A DNA stretch of 64,000 nucleotides. Source: Pomacea canaliculata. Its lineage: Eukaryota > Mollusca > Gastropoda > Architaenioglossa > Ampullariidae. Both the position numbers and the translations under genes were made by a program. Under the pieces are notes generated by a model, which saw only the letters and a list, made by a program, of their open reading frames with translations, had not been told where the DNA came from and made no database searches. This document shows, piece by piece, positions 1 to 11,800 of this stretch (position 1 is the first letter of the stretch; each line of letters opens with the position of its first letter). Where the stretch lies: assembly GCF_003073045.1 (NCBI RefSeq), contig NC_037602.1, positions 496,001-560,000 of the forward strand, in the 5' to 3' direction.

Positions 1-93
1 CTTTTCCTGGCGTTTGACCGAGGCTGCCCTTCGTTCTTATAAACTCATGAGATTGTCACCTCACACCCCAGTTGCTGGACTGCAACTCATCTG
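1..93 (+). CDS. Possible 3' part of an exon entering from the left edge
   Basis: One plus-strand frame is open from base 2 to a strong splice-donor-like site (CTG|GTAAGT, GT at 94-95). If unspliced, the same frame reaches a stop at 94-96. No family is recognisable in about 30 residues, so this may be the end of a neighbouring gene or chance. Confidence 0.2.
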
Positions 94-94
94 G

Positions 95-2589
95 TAAGTG
101 ACCCACGCTGTAGTTACTTCCCCATACCCACGTGACCATCACATCAATGTCCTGGAGGTAAGACCTTGAAACTGTAATACGGGAATGTGTTCGTGATCAC
201 CATAAATACATCTTTTGTCTACAAGCTATAGACAGGGTCCGAACATGGTGGAACACTACAGCCACAACAATGACTGTAAACTCACTCTTTTGCTTTTCCT
301 CCCGACATGCATTATTGATTACTTCTCTCAATCGCCACAGAACGTTTGGATTCTGTTGCTGATGGCATTTCCTTGTTTTAAACGTTTTTGTATTGTCCTA
401 TTACATACAATAACAGATCAATGGTGTATTTATACAATTTTGATGTTATTGGAAACGGTCTGCTGGATTAGCGCCATTTGGCATATGGCAGCGTGTACTG
501 GTGTAGGATGAAAAATTATGTGAATGGCAGTGTGTACAGATGTGTGTGAGAGTGAATGGCAATATGTAGCATGGTGTGAATTTCAGTGTACTGGTGTGAA
601 GTGAAGGGTGTACTTGTGTGTGTGAATTAGTGTGTACTGGTGTGAATGACAGTATTGGTGTGTGAATGTTAGTGTGTATTGTGTGAATGGCAGTGTGTAC
701 CGGTGTGTCTGTGTGAAAGGCCTATGTGTGAATGACACTGTGTACAGGTGTAGTCAACATGTCGATGTTTCATGTTTGCCTGGGTGTTGAACAGTGTGCA
801 TGTTTCACGTGTCACTAAAAACTATGATTGCCCCTGGCGTCGGTAGTCTGTGAACAGAGTACAATCATTTCCCTAGTTTTGCACAGGTATCCATCCGCCA
901 GGTTACTTCGAACAGCGTCCAGTTTTGATCTAATAACAATGGTGGCTGACCTGCATGTCACATGGTTAATTTATGTTGAAAAAGTAGCTTTCTCTACATA
1001 CAATAAGCAACAAGTGTCATCATACTGAATAGCAACTTCTGTACTGGACAGTCAAATTTATTCAGGGTTGAGCTGAATCAGCTTGGGTCAAATTAGTTAA
1101 TGGCCGAATCGACAATCTTTGTAGAAAGCAGCTATTTTGCTGTAACTATTTAAAGTTTAATTCACTAAATGTTAAGGGTGTATTGATCCACACAAAAGAG
1201 AATGAAATAGCACAAATTGGGCTAGACAATGATAGAGAAAGCCCATTAGTCTGTTCTGTGTTAAATGGAGGAGCAAGTGCTTTCCTAGTCTTCACATGAC
1301 CTCCAAGTGTTTAGTCCACTCCTCCTCACTCTCAAGGGAAGTCACTTCCATTTGCCGCAAGACTATGGTGAGCTCCCCTTTGTCGTTCACTTGTTTACAC
1401 ACAGCAACAGAGAGTCAAGGATCAAACCTGAATCAAGCCAAGAGTTAGCACAGGAGAACCAAATTCAAGAAACTTCAAATGAAGTTAACACTTAAACTGA
1501 CCATTTTCTTTTTCTTGTTACTTAAAATGATGATACTGCCTCTGTAACTTCTCATATTAGTCAGTTGTAACAAATTCATTAATTTATTATAACATTAACA
1601 TTTTGACAAACATAATAAAGGTAATATAATTTCACGGTACAGTATGTTCCTCTTTATGACAATGTACACTCACTTGTAGCACTCACCCATACTTCACACC
1701 CTCAAAAATCTTACAAATAAAACTCTTTATTGATGGAAAAAGTACAGAAGCTGTAAAAATACAAAGTTATCAGAATTAATTAATGGTCAGATGTATCTCA
1801 ATAAGTGTGAATTAAAATATTTTAAAAGTAAATACACCTCAAAGTTACAGGTACACTGGTTAGAAGCGTGAAGTGTTTAGTAACAAATGTCAATCCATCA
1901 CAAACACGCAAAATCCTAAAGATCCTAAAACTAGCTCACACTCAAAACATGTTTCTAATTCCTGTCAAAAATCATAAAGCAGTTAGTGCTGCTCAGGTTT
2001 ATAGAGTTCAATCCCTGAAGATGTTACAAAAACTGAAAGACTTTGTTCCAACTCTTCAGCTCATGGCTTTAAGCTATTACATTCCTGTCATACCATGAAG
2101 AAAAGATACATTCCACCAACATGTATGACATTATTGCTATATAAGCCCTCAAAGCCCTGAACCAAGCTAATACATTATCATTTCCCCAATAAAGGACACA
2201 ACATTGCCTCATTTAGAGTTATTCCAAACTGGGTATGTTAGTACTAACAACTTTTATAATGTGTAATATGAGCATTTTTTAACAAAAACTGTTACCTGAA
2301 TAGTGCCAGAACAGACTAAAGAAATCAGTTTCAATACAAAAACTCATCAATTTAAAGATCAAGAGGTATGCATAGACTATAATGGTGTGCTTACTGAATA
2401 TATTTATCTATTTATCTAGGACTGAATATATTTATCTATTTACTTTCTTGTACATGGAAACTTGAGAAATGTACTAAACTGATTGCAAAATAAATCCTCT
2501 TCTCGATAAGTAACTAAGAATTGAGTTTCAGGTTAAATGCATTTTCCCTAAATGTTGGCAGCTATTCCAAAACAAAAATCCTTTCATGT
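95..2589. other. AT-rich intergenic spacer
   Basis: No supported gene is seen. The only structure is a degenerate GTGTG-rich tandem stretch at about 530-780. The short open frames here lack recognisable domains and sit in AT-rich DNA. The right part is the 3' flank of the glutaredoxin gene. Confidence 0.5.
530..780. repeat. Degenerate GT-rich tandem repeat
   Basis: Loosely repeated units of about 20-25 bases around the words GTGTGTACTGGTGTGAATG are visible, with many substitutions and length changes. No coding or RNA signal is seen. Confidence 0.6.
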
Positions 2590-2595
2590 TTTATT
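2590..2595 (-). terminator. Candidate polyadenylation signal of the glutaredoxin gene
   Basis: AATAAA on the minus strand, about 390 bases past the stop codon at 2984. Other candidates further downstream (for example near 1727) cannot be excluded. Confidence 0.35.
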
Positions 2596-2983
2596 TACTA
2601 ACTGCACCCTAACCTTGGAGATGCATGAATTTGTTGCATAAAATTAAAATATGGCATCAACATTGGTGTAAACATCATTGTATATATCATAATAACTCAT
2701 TAAACATTTACACAATGTCATTTTAATATAAATGTTCTCCATCAGCTGCTGTCAAGTTCCAGGGTTACTTTCCACTATAAAATGATTCTTCTTAAGCACA
2801 TCACTATTAAATAGTATACTACTAATTATAAAAGGATTTCTTTCTTACTAAAAGGATAAATTTCTCGGTTGATGTTTGGTGCATTTGTTTGAGATTGTTT
2901 TTAAATGGCAGATATTGTTAAAAGACTGTTGCTGGGTGTGAATGATGGAGAGAGGATGCCGCAAGCCAACACTCCCTTGCAAC

Positions 2984-5396
2984 TCACAGCAGCTTTTTCA
3001 CCAATTCTCCAGCCTTGTCTGCAGCAACCACATCATCCCCACCGCCAATACATTTTCCATTAATGAAGACCCGTGGAACCTGAAATACATCAAAGAAAGC
3101 TAGATTATTCATTAAGGATAATCACTAACCTTTTCAGGTACATCCACACCAGGAATGAAGTTAAATTCCAGGGTTAAATGGTCAAAATGTCTAAGTGACA
3201 CTAGCAAGGCATGTTTGTGTCTGTCAACATTGTGATCCTTATTTGATAAGTCATTAGATTCGGGAGAATTACCAGACTGGAAGACTGCCGAGGTAATAGC
3301 TTTATTTAAGAAAGGATTGAATTCTGATCTTGGAAATTATAGACCAGTCAGTTCAACTTGTATTTTGTGTAACGATAGTTAGAGATGCTATTGCTAAATA
3401 TTTTGTAGAATATAGAATGTACATGTGCTCCACGAGGAGTAGCAAGGAATAAACTACTAAGAATGTACATGAAATGTCAACATGGATTTAGGGATAAAAG
3501 ATCTTGTGTGGCAGTTATTAGAATTCATGGAGAATATAACCTCAATACTGGATGAGGGCGAGGATGTCAATATTTTATATCTTGATTTTAAATGGGGATT
3601 TGATTTTATCATGTATGAAAGATTTCTGTCATGTATAAAAGATTACTAGACAAATTAGCAGCGCAAGAAGTGGGTAAAAAAATTGCTTAGATGGATAAGA
3701 AACATTTTAACAGGTAGGACATGACATGTCAGGGTAGGATCTGTAAAATCAGGTAAAGCTAAAGTGGAATTACTCAAGGAAGTATTCTAGGACCACTATT
3801 GTTCATGGCATTTTTTAACGTTTACCTAATGCATTGTCTAGTGCTTGTAAGCTCTTTGCCAACACCACCAAAATATATAACATTAACAATCACAGTGATA
3901 TTGACAAAATGCAGGAATGGTGTCAAAAATGAAAATTACAATTTAACATATCAAAATGTGGAGTTATGCATGTAGGTAAAAATAATCCAAGATTTATATA
4001 TAAAATAAAAATAGAGGATGAGTATCAGGGCACAAAGATATGTGATGTGGAGAAAGACTTGGGAGTGGACTCTGTACATTGTCTTTTGACTCGTATATTC
4101 AAAGAGTGATACGCAAAGCGAATCAGTGGTTAGTGTTATTAAAAAGAATGGATCTGGATTGGGAGATATTTTAAAGACTGTATAAAGCACTTGTGTGTCC
4201 ACATTTTGGAATATGCTAATCTAATTTGTCTCCCTTCTTAAAAAGACAATACAGTGTAGGGTCATGTAGTTAACAATCCAGTAATGTGCGAATTTGCTTA
4301 AGCCGCACAAAATGCTTGGATCCCAATTTTTTTACACTGTGGATCATATGGAGCTGGACATGGCCTCTCAAACACTCGAGACAGGTGCTGACAGCTATCA
4401 TTTTGGCATTTCGAATGTCCATGATTGACATGCTATGCACTATTGAGGATTAAATATTTAAATGCTGGATTATAACTTCAAAGAGGTATTTATAGAAGAT
4501 TAGTGTTTTACTTGTCAATAAACAATAAAATAACTATATATTTAAGCCAGAGACCACCTAAACCATGTGGACCCCAATCACCGTGGCTTAATGGCCCTAC
4601 ACTGTATTAATCGAAAGTGTTCAGAGAAATGCTAAAAAATTGTTAGATAAATGTGTGGACGTTGTATGCTAAATTAAGACTCCACTCTGAGGAATTGAGG
4701 GGGACATTATTCACATGTTATAAATTATTTCATGGTTATGTTGACATTGATATAAATGTATTTTTCTCCCCACAACAAAAATCGTTATAAATTGTGAAGG
4801 AAAAGTCTCTATTAAAAGTTGTAACACTAACAAACTTAAATTCTATTTTTCACTAAGAGTTGCAACCAGTTTGAACTCGCTTCCAACTAATATATTAAAT
4901 ATGCACCAAATTTAAATAGCTTTAAGACCTCTCTAGGAGACACTTAAACATTCATAGATCTGTTTTATTGTTTCATAGACATTAATGAGGGTACATGGTG
5001 ACTAGGCTGTCAGAAGCCACTCCCTACTACTATAACCAGGTGAATGTGGCACACAGTACTTACTGATCTTGCACCTGTTACTGTCTGCAGGTAGTTCTGG
5101 ATAGCGTCGCAGTCTGGGTTATTTTCAATTTCCATCACCTCATAATCATCAGAGGATAGTTTCCCCTCCTCTATCAGTCTTAAAAACACGTGTTTTGCCT
5201 TGGTGCAAAAAGGACAGTAGGACTTAGAGAAGATGATGACTTTCTTGTCAGCGATTTTGCTGTCAACGAGGGTTTTCACGTGTGCCATCGTCGTGTTTCT
5301 GTTCAATACGAAGCACGTACGAACTTTCAAACCTGTCGGCCAGTCGCGACAACTACGAACTAGCGATTGTGTTAATGTTAATAATGATCTACGCAT
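2984..5396 (-). CDS. GLRX: Dithiol glutaredoxin (two exons)
   Basis: Glutaredoxins use glutathione to reduce protein disulfides and glutathionylated proteins. Exons are 5396-5064 and 3079-2984, phase 0, with donor TCA|GTAAGT and acceptor TTTCAG. The fold landmarks are all visible: active site SYCPFCTK, the cis-proline motif SVPRVFI at the start of exon 2, and the GGGDD glutathione-binding turn. Starting at the ATG at 5288 (MAHVKTL) gives 106 residues, the usual cytosolic length. An in-frame upstream ATG at 5396 adds 36 residues rich in Arg, Leu and Ser with no acidic residue before position 18, which resembles a mitochondrial presequence, so both forms may be made. The active site is CPFC rather than the CPYC of classical Grx1 or the CSYC of vertebrate Grx2, so the exact subfamily is open. 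The gene is divergent from SERINC and its intron is filled by a LINE. Confidence 0.93.
3237..4990 (+). mobile_element. 5'-truncated CR1/L2-like LINE in the glutaredoxin intron
   Basis: Translation of the plus strand, with frame changes, gives reverse-transcriptase words typical of this LINE group: GELPDWKTAEVIALFKKG then NYRPVS, later GFRDKRSC, and LILYLDF-like text near 3575. After the inserted MITE it resumes with the C-terminal region (VQRNAKKLLDK, KLFHGYVDID, then a RFQL.. NSFKTSL end). The endonuclease part is missing. Many stops and frameshifts show it is an inactive copy. It lies antisense to the host gene. Its 5' limit is set by the first recognisable RT residues and its 3' limit is approximate. 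Confidence 0.8.
4252..4604. mobile_element. 353 bp Tc1/mariner- or pogo-type MITE nested in the LINE
   Basis: The ends are inverted: the left end begins CAGTGTAGGGTCATGTAG and the right end reads the complement CAGTGTAGGGCCATTAAG. Both ends are flanked by TA (4250-4251 and 4605-4606), the target duplication of the Tc1/mariner/pogo superfamily. The LINE coding text continues directly on both sides, so the insertion is younger than the LINE. There is no transposase frame inside. Confidence 0.85.
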
Positions 5397-5899
5397 GCAA
5401 TTTACTTCCAGCAGTTAAAAATCTGTTTTAAATGAATTGCAAGTCACCGTGCAGAAGACTGTGTTAAACGTCACGGAAAGTAGTGCTCCGACTTCGATGA
5501 CGTATGACTCATGTTCACGTGAAGCCGAGAGCACAACAAAACATTTAATTGAAAAAGCAAACTGTTATTTCGTATATAGGTTTGTTATTTGTTAAAAGAA
5601 GTTAGCTCTTATCACGGGCCTCTGTAATGCGCAAAGGTATAGGTTTGGCTGGTGTGGGTCGTGGAGGGCGCCCAGTGTACTTCCCCCATCAGGCGCGCCA
5701 TGCGTCACACACAAACATCAGCTGTGTCCATTGGCGGGCATCAACTTCCACTTGTTGCTAACGCCGCAAGCAGTCTCACTGCTGACCGCCACTAACTATT
5801 GACTCGCAGACTACATGACATGACTAATAAATTTCGATTTTAATTTGTGTAGTTGGATCCTCCTGCCGACTGGCTTTTGAAGGTGCAGGGTGTTTGAAA
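5397..5899. promoter_or_regulatory. Divergent promoter region of glutaredoxin and SERINC
   Basis: The two start codons face away from each other across about 500 bases. A compact block holds a CRE-like TGACGTA (5498-5504), an AP-1-like TGACTCAT (5505-5512) and an E-box CACGTG (5516-5521), with a further ACGTCACG near 5468. Local GC content is higher than in the surrounding spacers. Transcription starts cannot be placed from sequence alone. Confidence 0.5.
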
Positions 5900-8800
5900 A
5901 TGGGTTGTTGCACTTCCCAGGTTTGTGACCTACTTTGTGTCCTAGTCTTTCCTTCCGAGCTAGTTTTGGCAGAAGTAAACAGTAGGAAACTGGAGAGAAC
6001 GGTGCAGTTAGAAAGCGGTGGGTTATCTATTTTGTCTAATGAGACCCAGTTATACACCTAATAATCAGTCGACAGTAATAACTAATTAGCAAAGTTACAC
6101 AGTCACTATAAACATCCTTTGGACCGTTCTTCTGTTAGGTCCTGCTCACAGAAAATGGATTGGTATGCACCAAATACACTCACTAACAAGAGTAGTTACC
6201 TTCTTTTTCTATTGGAGTGGTTGTTTGCCAAGATTAAAGACAGTAAAATAATCCCTTACCCGCTTGTAACAATTTGCTGGGAAAAAATCAGCAATATGAT
6301 TAGTTGTATTCTAACAAAAAATAGTTATGTTCAAACCTAATTAGGTAGTTTACGTAGAGAAGGAAAATGAACATACAAGTGTAATACACTTTTCTTTGAA
6401 AGAATTTGATGAAGAGCTTACATTTTGATATATACATGCACACATAAAAAGGGGTCCTATCTTTTACTACCTATACATTTAGTAGGCTTACATACATCTA
6501 AAAGAGAGAGCTTGAATGTCTAGGTCGAATAAGGTTTAGACTATCTTTTGCTTTTTCACTTGACTGTCTTTTGTGATACATATCCATTTAGCAGGATGGG
6601 CAGAAAATTCATAAGGCTCATAAGTAAAACTTCATTGGAAGGGGAAAGTGAGGCATTCCTATAGTTTTAAAAGTTCTTTTCAGGAAATTATTTGAAAGTA
6701 TCTTTGTTATATTGTGTGTCTGCACATGTCTATGTGTTATGTCCAGCTGTCCTGTTGCTATGGTGTACAGCTGGTCTGTTTCTTGTATCTAGCTGGCTTG
6801 TTGCTGCGGTCCAGCATCATGTGGCCTGTGCTGCAGCTGTCTTCCAGAGATCCGCGAGTCCACAGGAACCCGTGTGATGTACACAGTCTTCCTGTCTCTT
6901 GGCTTCATTATCCAGTGCCTCATGCTAGTGCCTCAGGTCCACCAACTGATCAGTGATAATGTAAGTGGTCAGACTTGAATTTTACAATGTGTGTATGCAG
7001 ACACAATACTGCTGTAAAGGAAGAAAACTAAATGGGCGAGCAGAGGGAGAAAGTGAGATTATGCATGTCCTGCTCATTTCGTGCTCATGCATTTCTTTCC
7101 ACATATCCTGCCCTTATGCTTTTTTTAATTTTTGCATTGTAAAATTGTTAAATAAGATGAATAGTTTAAATAATATAGTAAATAATAAATAATGTTTAAA
7201 AAATGAATGTATCAGGAGATGATGGGTAATACATCATGGTTATTGTGGTTATTATGGTTGTCCTAGATAATGGGTTTCAACACCACCTGTCTTGCCCTGT
7301 CAGCTGGTGAAAACTGCAGTCTTTTGATTGGCTACCAAGCTGTCTACCGCATGTCATTTGGCATTGTTGCTTTTTTCTTTATCATGATGCTTTTAACACC
7401 GTGTGTTCCATCTTCCAATCACTGGCGGGCATCCATACAAAATGGGTAAGTTGTTGTTTTCTCATTCATGTATTAACCAATCTATCATTTTCCGTGTTCA
7501 TGTGCATGTCTCTTAGTCCATCTTCACATATTTACTTGCCCTGTAAGCTGTAAATTTTGTATATTTTGTCTCTGATTCATCGGTATTTCTGTCTACCCTC
7601 TATTTGTCATCATATTTTATGCCTCTGTATTCTGTCATAATTTTATGTCATATGTTACTGTGAAATAATATATATCATTGTCATTCATGCAAGGCTGTTA
7701 TTTTTGGCACTTTCACATTCATGTTGCTCTTTGTTTTAAAAGTGTCAAGCATATGTTTTTTCATTATTTGAACATTAATTTTTTTGTATGTGTGGGTGCA
7801 TGCATGGGTGCCCACATCTACATGATGCTAGCTACTGGTTTTTCAAACTTCTGGTGCTGTGTGGACTGTGTGCTGCAGCTTTCTTCATTCCAATGCAGCT
7901 GAGCATCTGTAAGTATCTTGCTATCCCTAACTTTCATAGTCTGTAAGAACCTTGCTATCCCTAACTTTCATGGTTTGTAATAATCTTGCTACCACTAATT
8001 TTCATAGTCTGTAAGTGTCAAGGTTTTACCTAAATGCCTGTCTTTCATGCAAGAGAAAGTTTACTAACTGTGGCTGTGTCTTTCATGTTTTTATTTTTTT
8101 TGTTGGTAGAATGACTTTTTTTTTTATTGTGACTACATTTATGTCAAACATCTTGCTAGCGTTTGGCATTGACATAAATAAATATTATTATTATTGTGAT
8201 TATCTTTTGTCACTGTTAACATTTTTTCACATTTTTCTACTGAGTATCTAAGGTCTTCTTAGGATGTGCTTATTGAGGTTCTTTCTGACGGAAATGCTAA
8301 GTACACTTAGTTAAAAGGAAAGGGTTAAAAGATGTTGGAATGAAACCAGCTTGAAGTAAAAGACGATAACATGTAGGGGCTGTGTGTATGTGTTTTTGTT
8401 TATATATGCATGTGTGTGTGTTTATATGTGCATGTGTGTGTGTTTATATGTGCATGTGTGTACATGTGTTTGTGTGTGTTGTCAGACTGGATGTACATGG
8501 GAATGGCCGGTGGAGTGCTGTTTCTATTATTACAGCTGCTGCTGCTTGTTGACTTCACACATGCCTGGAATGCCACTTGGTTGGTTTTTGCATGTTTATT
8601 CTTTCTAAATGGCCAGTGATGAATCATAGCCAAATTGAACTAAACAGCACTCATATCTACAGTTTTAGTTTGCATGATAAACTTACTTTAAAGCCCAAAT
8701 CTTATAGGATGATAAATCTCCATGAAGCGGACAACAAATCCATACCAGCAAAACAAAGATGTTTGGAGAAGGATAAGACATCTAAGATTAGCCATCAGTA

Positions 8801-11800
8801 TTTATGTTCATCTTGTTTCAAATGGTAGCCATTGTTTATTTTTCTGTTACAGGATATGCTAGTAGTTCTACTGGGGTAATAGTTGGACATTTTGATTCTA
8901 GACATGCATGCCAGTGGCCAACCTGTTTTTTTTTTGTTTTTTTTAATTTCTGCTGTTTATAATTTTTGACTGTTTGGTTTCGACATGAATTAACACTTGG
9001 CCTTTGAAGAGAAGATCTAAACACACAATAGCATTGTGCTATATTTTCTTAATAATTTGTTTATGTATTGTTACTGATTTATCATTATTATCGCTATCAT
9101 CATTTATCCCATTATCGATACCAGCTGTGCACCAGTTCTGGAAGGATGTTTGGGGGATGGGGGGAGATTTGCTATTATGTACATGTTGAATGATGTGATT
9201 AAGTTACTAATAGTCCATAGTGCAGGAAACATATTGAAAGATACTGTGTGGGGGGGAGAGGGGTGTAAGCACTTGGGTGATGTATGCATGCCCGCATGTG
9301 CTACTTTGGGTCAAATTTAATAATAACTGTGCAAAGATAACTTGGAATCGGCAACCTGCTAAACCTATGTTAAAAGAGAGAGTGTATGTGTAGCACTTTG
9401 AAATGACCTCATGTTTGTGTTGACTAAAAATGGAGCCTTTGTGTGACTTTCATTTTGTTGATTGTTTTTATTTTTAAATGTTTGCTTCAGGGTAGGACGT
9501 CGGTATGGTAAACGCAACACATTTGGCTGCATTGGTAAGTGATTTATAACCACATTGGACTGGTAGTTGTTAATCTGTCTTTTTTGAATAGATGAATTTG
9601 TCTTGATGAGATGTTAACACTTGGATTATGATGTGTGTACTGTTAAGGTGTGATGTACAAAGTAACCTGTACACCAGTAGGCATATTAATTTGACTCCTA
9701 ATGACTTGTGATAAATTCAAATGGAATAACAATATTTACAATAATTAAAATCCAAATAAAGGATATGAAAAATGAAGGATATTGCTGTGATCTATTTAAT
9801 TTTGATCAACCAAGAACACATTTCTGTGCTCAGAGCAAAAATGGCCTAGAATTTACATTCCTGCAGACACGTATCATAACTAGCCAGGTAAAGTTTCCTA
9901 CACTAGTACATACCTACAGATCCTAAGGTAGGCACAATAGCACAAATACTAGCGCACACAATGCTAGTAGTAGCACACAGTCCTGTAGGTGTGTTATGTC
10001 TCTGTTATTTACAACTGATTTTGTTTTTAACATTGAGTTTAGGTGGTTGTACCTGTTTTAGAAACAAGTGGTGTGAGTTTTACAATAGTTGCTGAAGGCA
10101 CTGTGACTAAGTTTGAGTTAATTTGGTCATGAGACAGAGTTAAAATGAAAATGACTATTTCAGCGACAGGGGCGTGCGCCATTATTTTTACATCGTCGCA
10201 ATCCTGGGCATGGCTCTCCTTGTCTACTACTATGCTGTGGCTGACTGTACCACCAACCGCATCTTCCTGGGCATTAACGCTGGCCTATGCATCCTCCTGT
10301 CTCTTCTGACTATTCTTCCATGTATCCAGAAGCGTAAGTAATACAACTATTATGGATTTGTGAAAGTAATAGAAACTCTTTTATGGATTTGTGTAGATGT
10401 ACGTAGCTGTTCCTAGATCACTTAAGTGGATTTTGATGGGTAAGATGTAAATGTGAGAGCAACATGTTAACCATTTTTGTCAGGTATGAAGCGGTGTTTT
10501 GGCAAGGTGATATTATGTGATAAGTATGTGTCAAGTCACTGAGCCTGAAGTAAATAATTATCTAAATGTGTATGTGTTTGATGTGTGGACATTTATACAG
10601 ACTGGATACATTGTTGGTGAAAAAGTTAAATTGTTGTAATGGTATCTTTTGGTTCTGTATTTTTGTTCATTTTATTTTCATCTCCTTACCATTTTTCTGT
10701 TTCCTTCAACTTTCATCATTCTTTTTTTTATTCACAGTCCATTTTACTCTCACCTGTTTTAATTGTCTGTTACTTGCTTATCCACGTATCCACTTAAATG
10801 TCATTGCCTCAACCACAGATCCATCTACATGTCTTATTCATTGGTCAACATGTTTATCCATCGTCAGTAAAAATGTTCAAGTTATTTATTTTCCCAAATC
10901 TTTTGCATTAAAAATAATCTGTTCCTCGAGCATTACTCCTTACGCCAATCAACAGAATTCTGGTCCCTTTTCTAACCCTTTCTTTAACTTTTTCGTATGT
11001 TGATTAGTTGTTAATAGTTGTGATTAATAGTCTGTTGACTAGTTCACCTGCTCGTCTTTTTCTGCAGATTTATGATACTCTTCCTCCTTATTGTTTGTTT
11101 CCATATCCCTCTTTGCATATTCTGTTTTTCATTTAGTGTCTGCTATTTTTATTATTTCTCCTTCCGTCCATGGTATTCTGTCCAAGTCTCCTCCTTGTCT
11201 CAAGTCCTGAGCGGTCCGGTGGCGCAACGGTTAGCGCCTGTCACTAATACAGTGAAGGCTGGCTGCTCAGAGTTCATTTCTCGTCTCGGGCATGCTGTTC
11301 TTTCTCTGCACGTGGCATCTGTTTACAGGGCTGGCTGCCTTGCGTAATATAGCCTCAGTTGCTGGCATGGCGTAAAACACCAATCTTTTCTCAAGTCCTG
11401 AGCATGCTAGCTAGGAGTTCCTTCCTGAACATGATCATCGCCTATATAAATCACGTTTTTTTATGATTATTATTATTAATCTGTAATGCTTTGTAAACAA
11501 AATAGGCAAAATTTTGGATAAATTTTGTAGAATTACTTGTAAATAAAGGGGATCAATGGAACTGAAAAGGATTCTTATAGAATTTTTAGCTTTGCCTTGC
11601 TCTCTACTGTTCTTTTCCAAGTCTGGTTTGGCCACCCAACTCTCCTCATCCCCTGAGGATTCCAGTCAAGTGCCTGCCTGGCAATAGTGTCAGCTGGTTT
11701 GCATGGGGTGTGTCCTTTCCAACCCCATTTGCGCTTTTTGATGTCTTGGTTAGTAGCATTCTGGTTGGTTCTTTTTCACAGGCTGCTGTTGGAGATCTTT

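Noticed and set aside
8384-8470. TGTGTG-rich frames before SERINC exon 5
   Set aside because: Microsatellite in the intron just upstream of the acceptor at 8484; the frames are artefacts.
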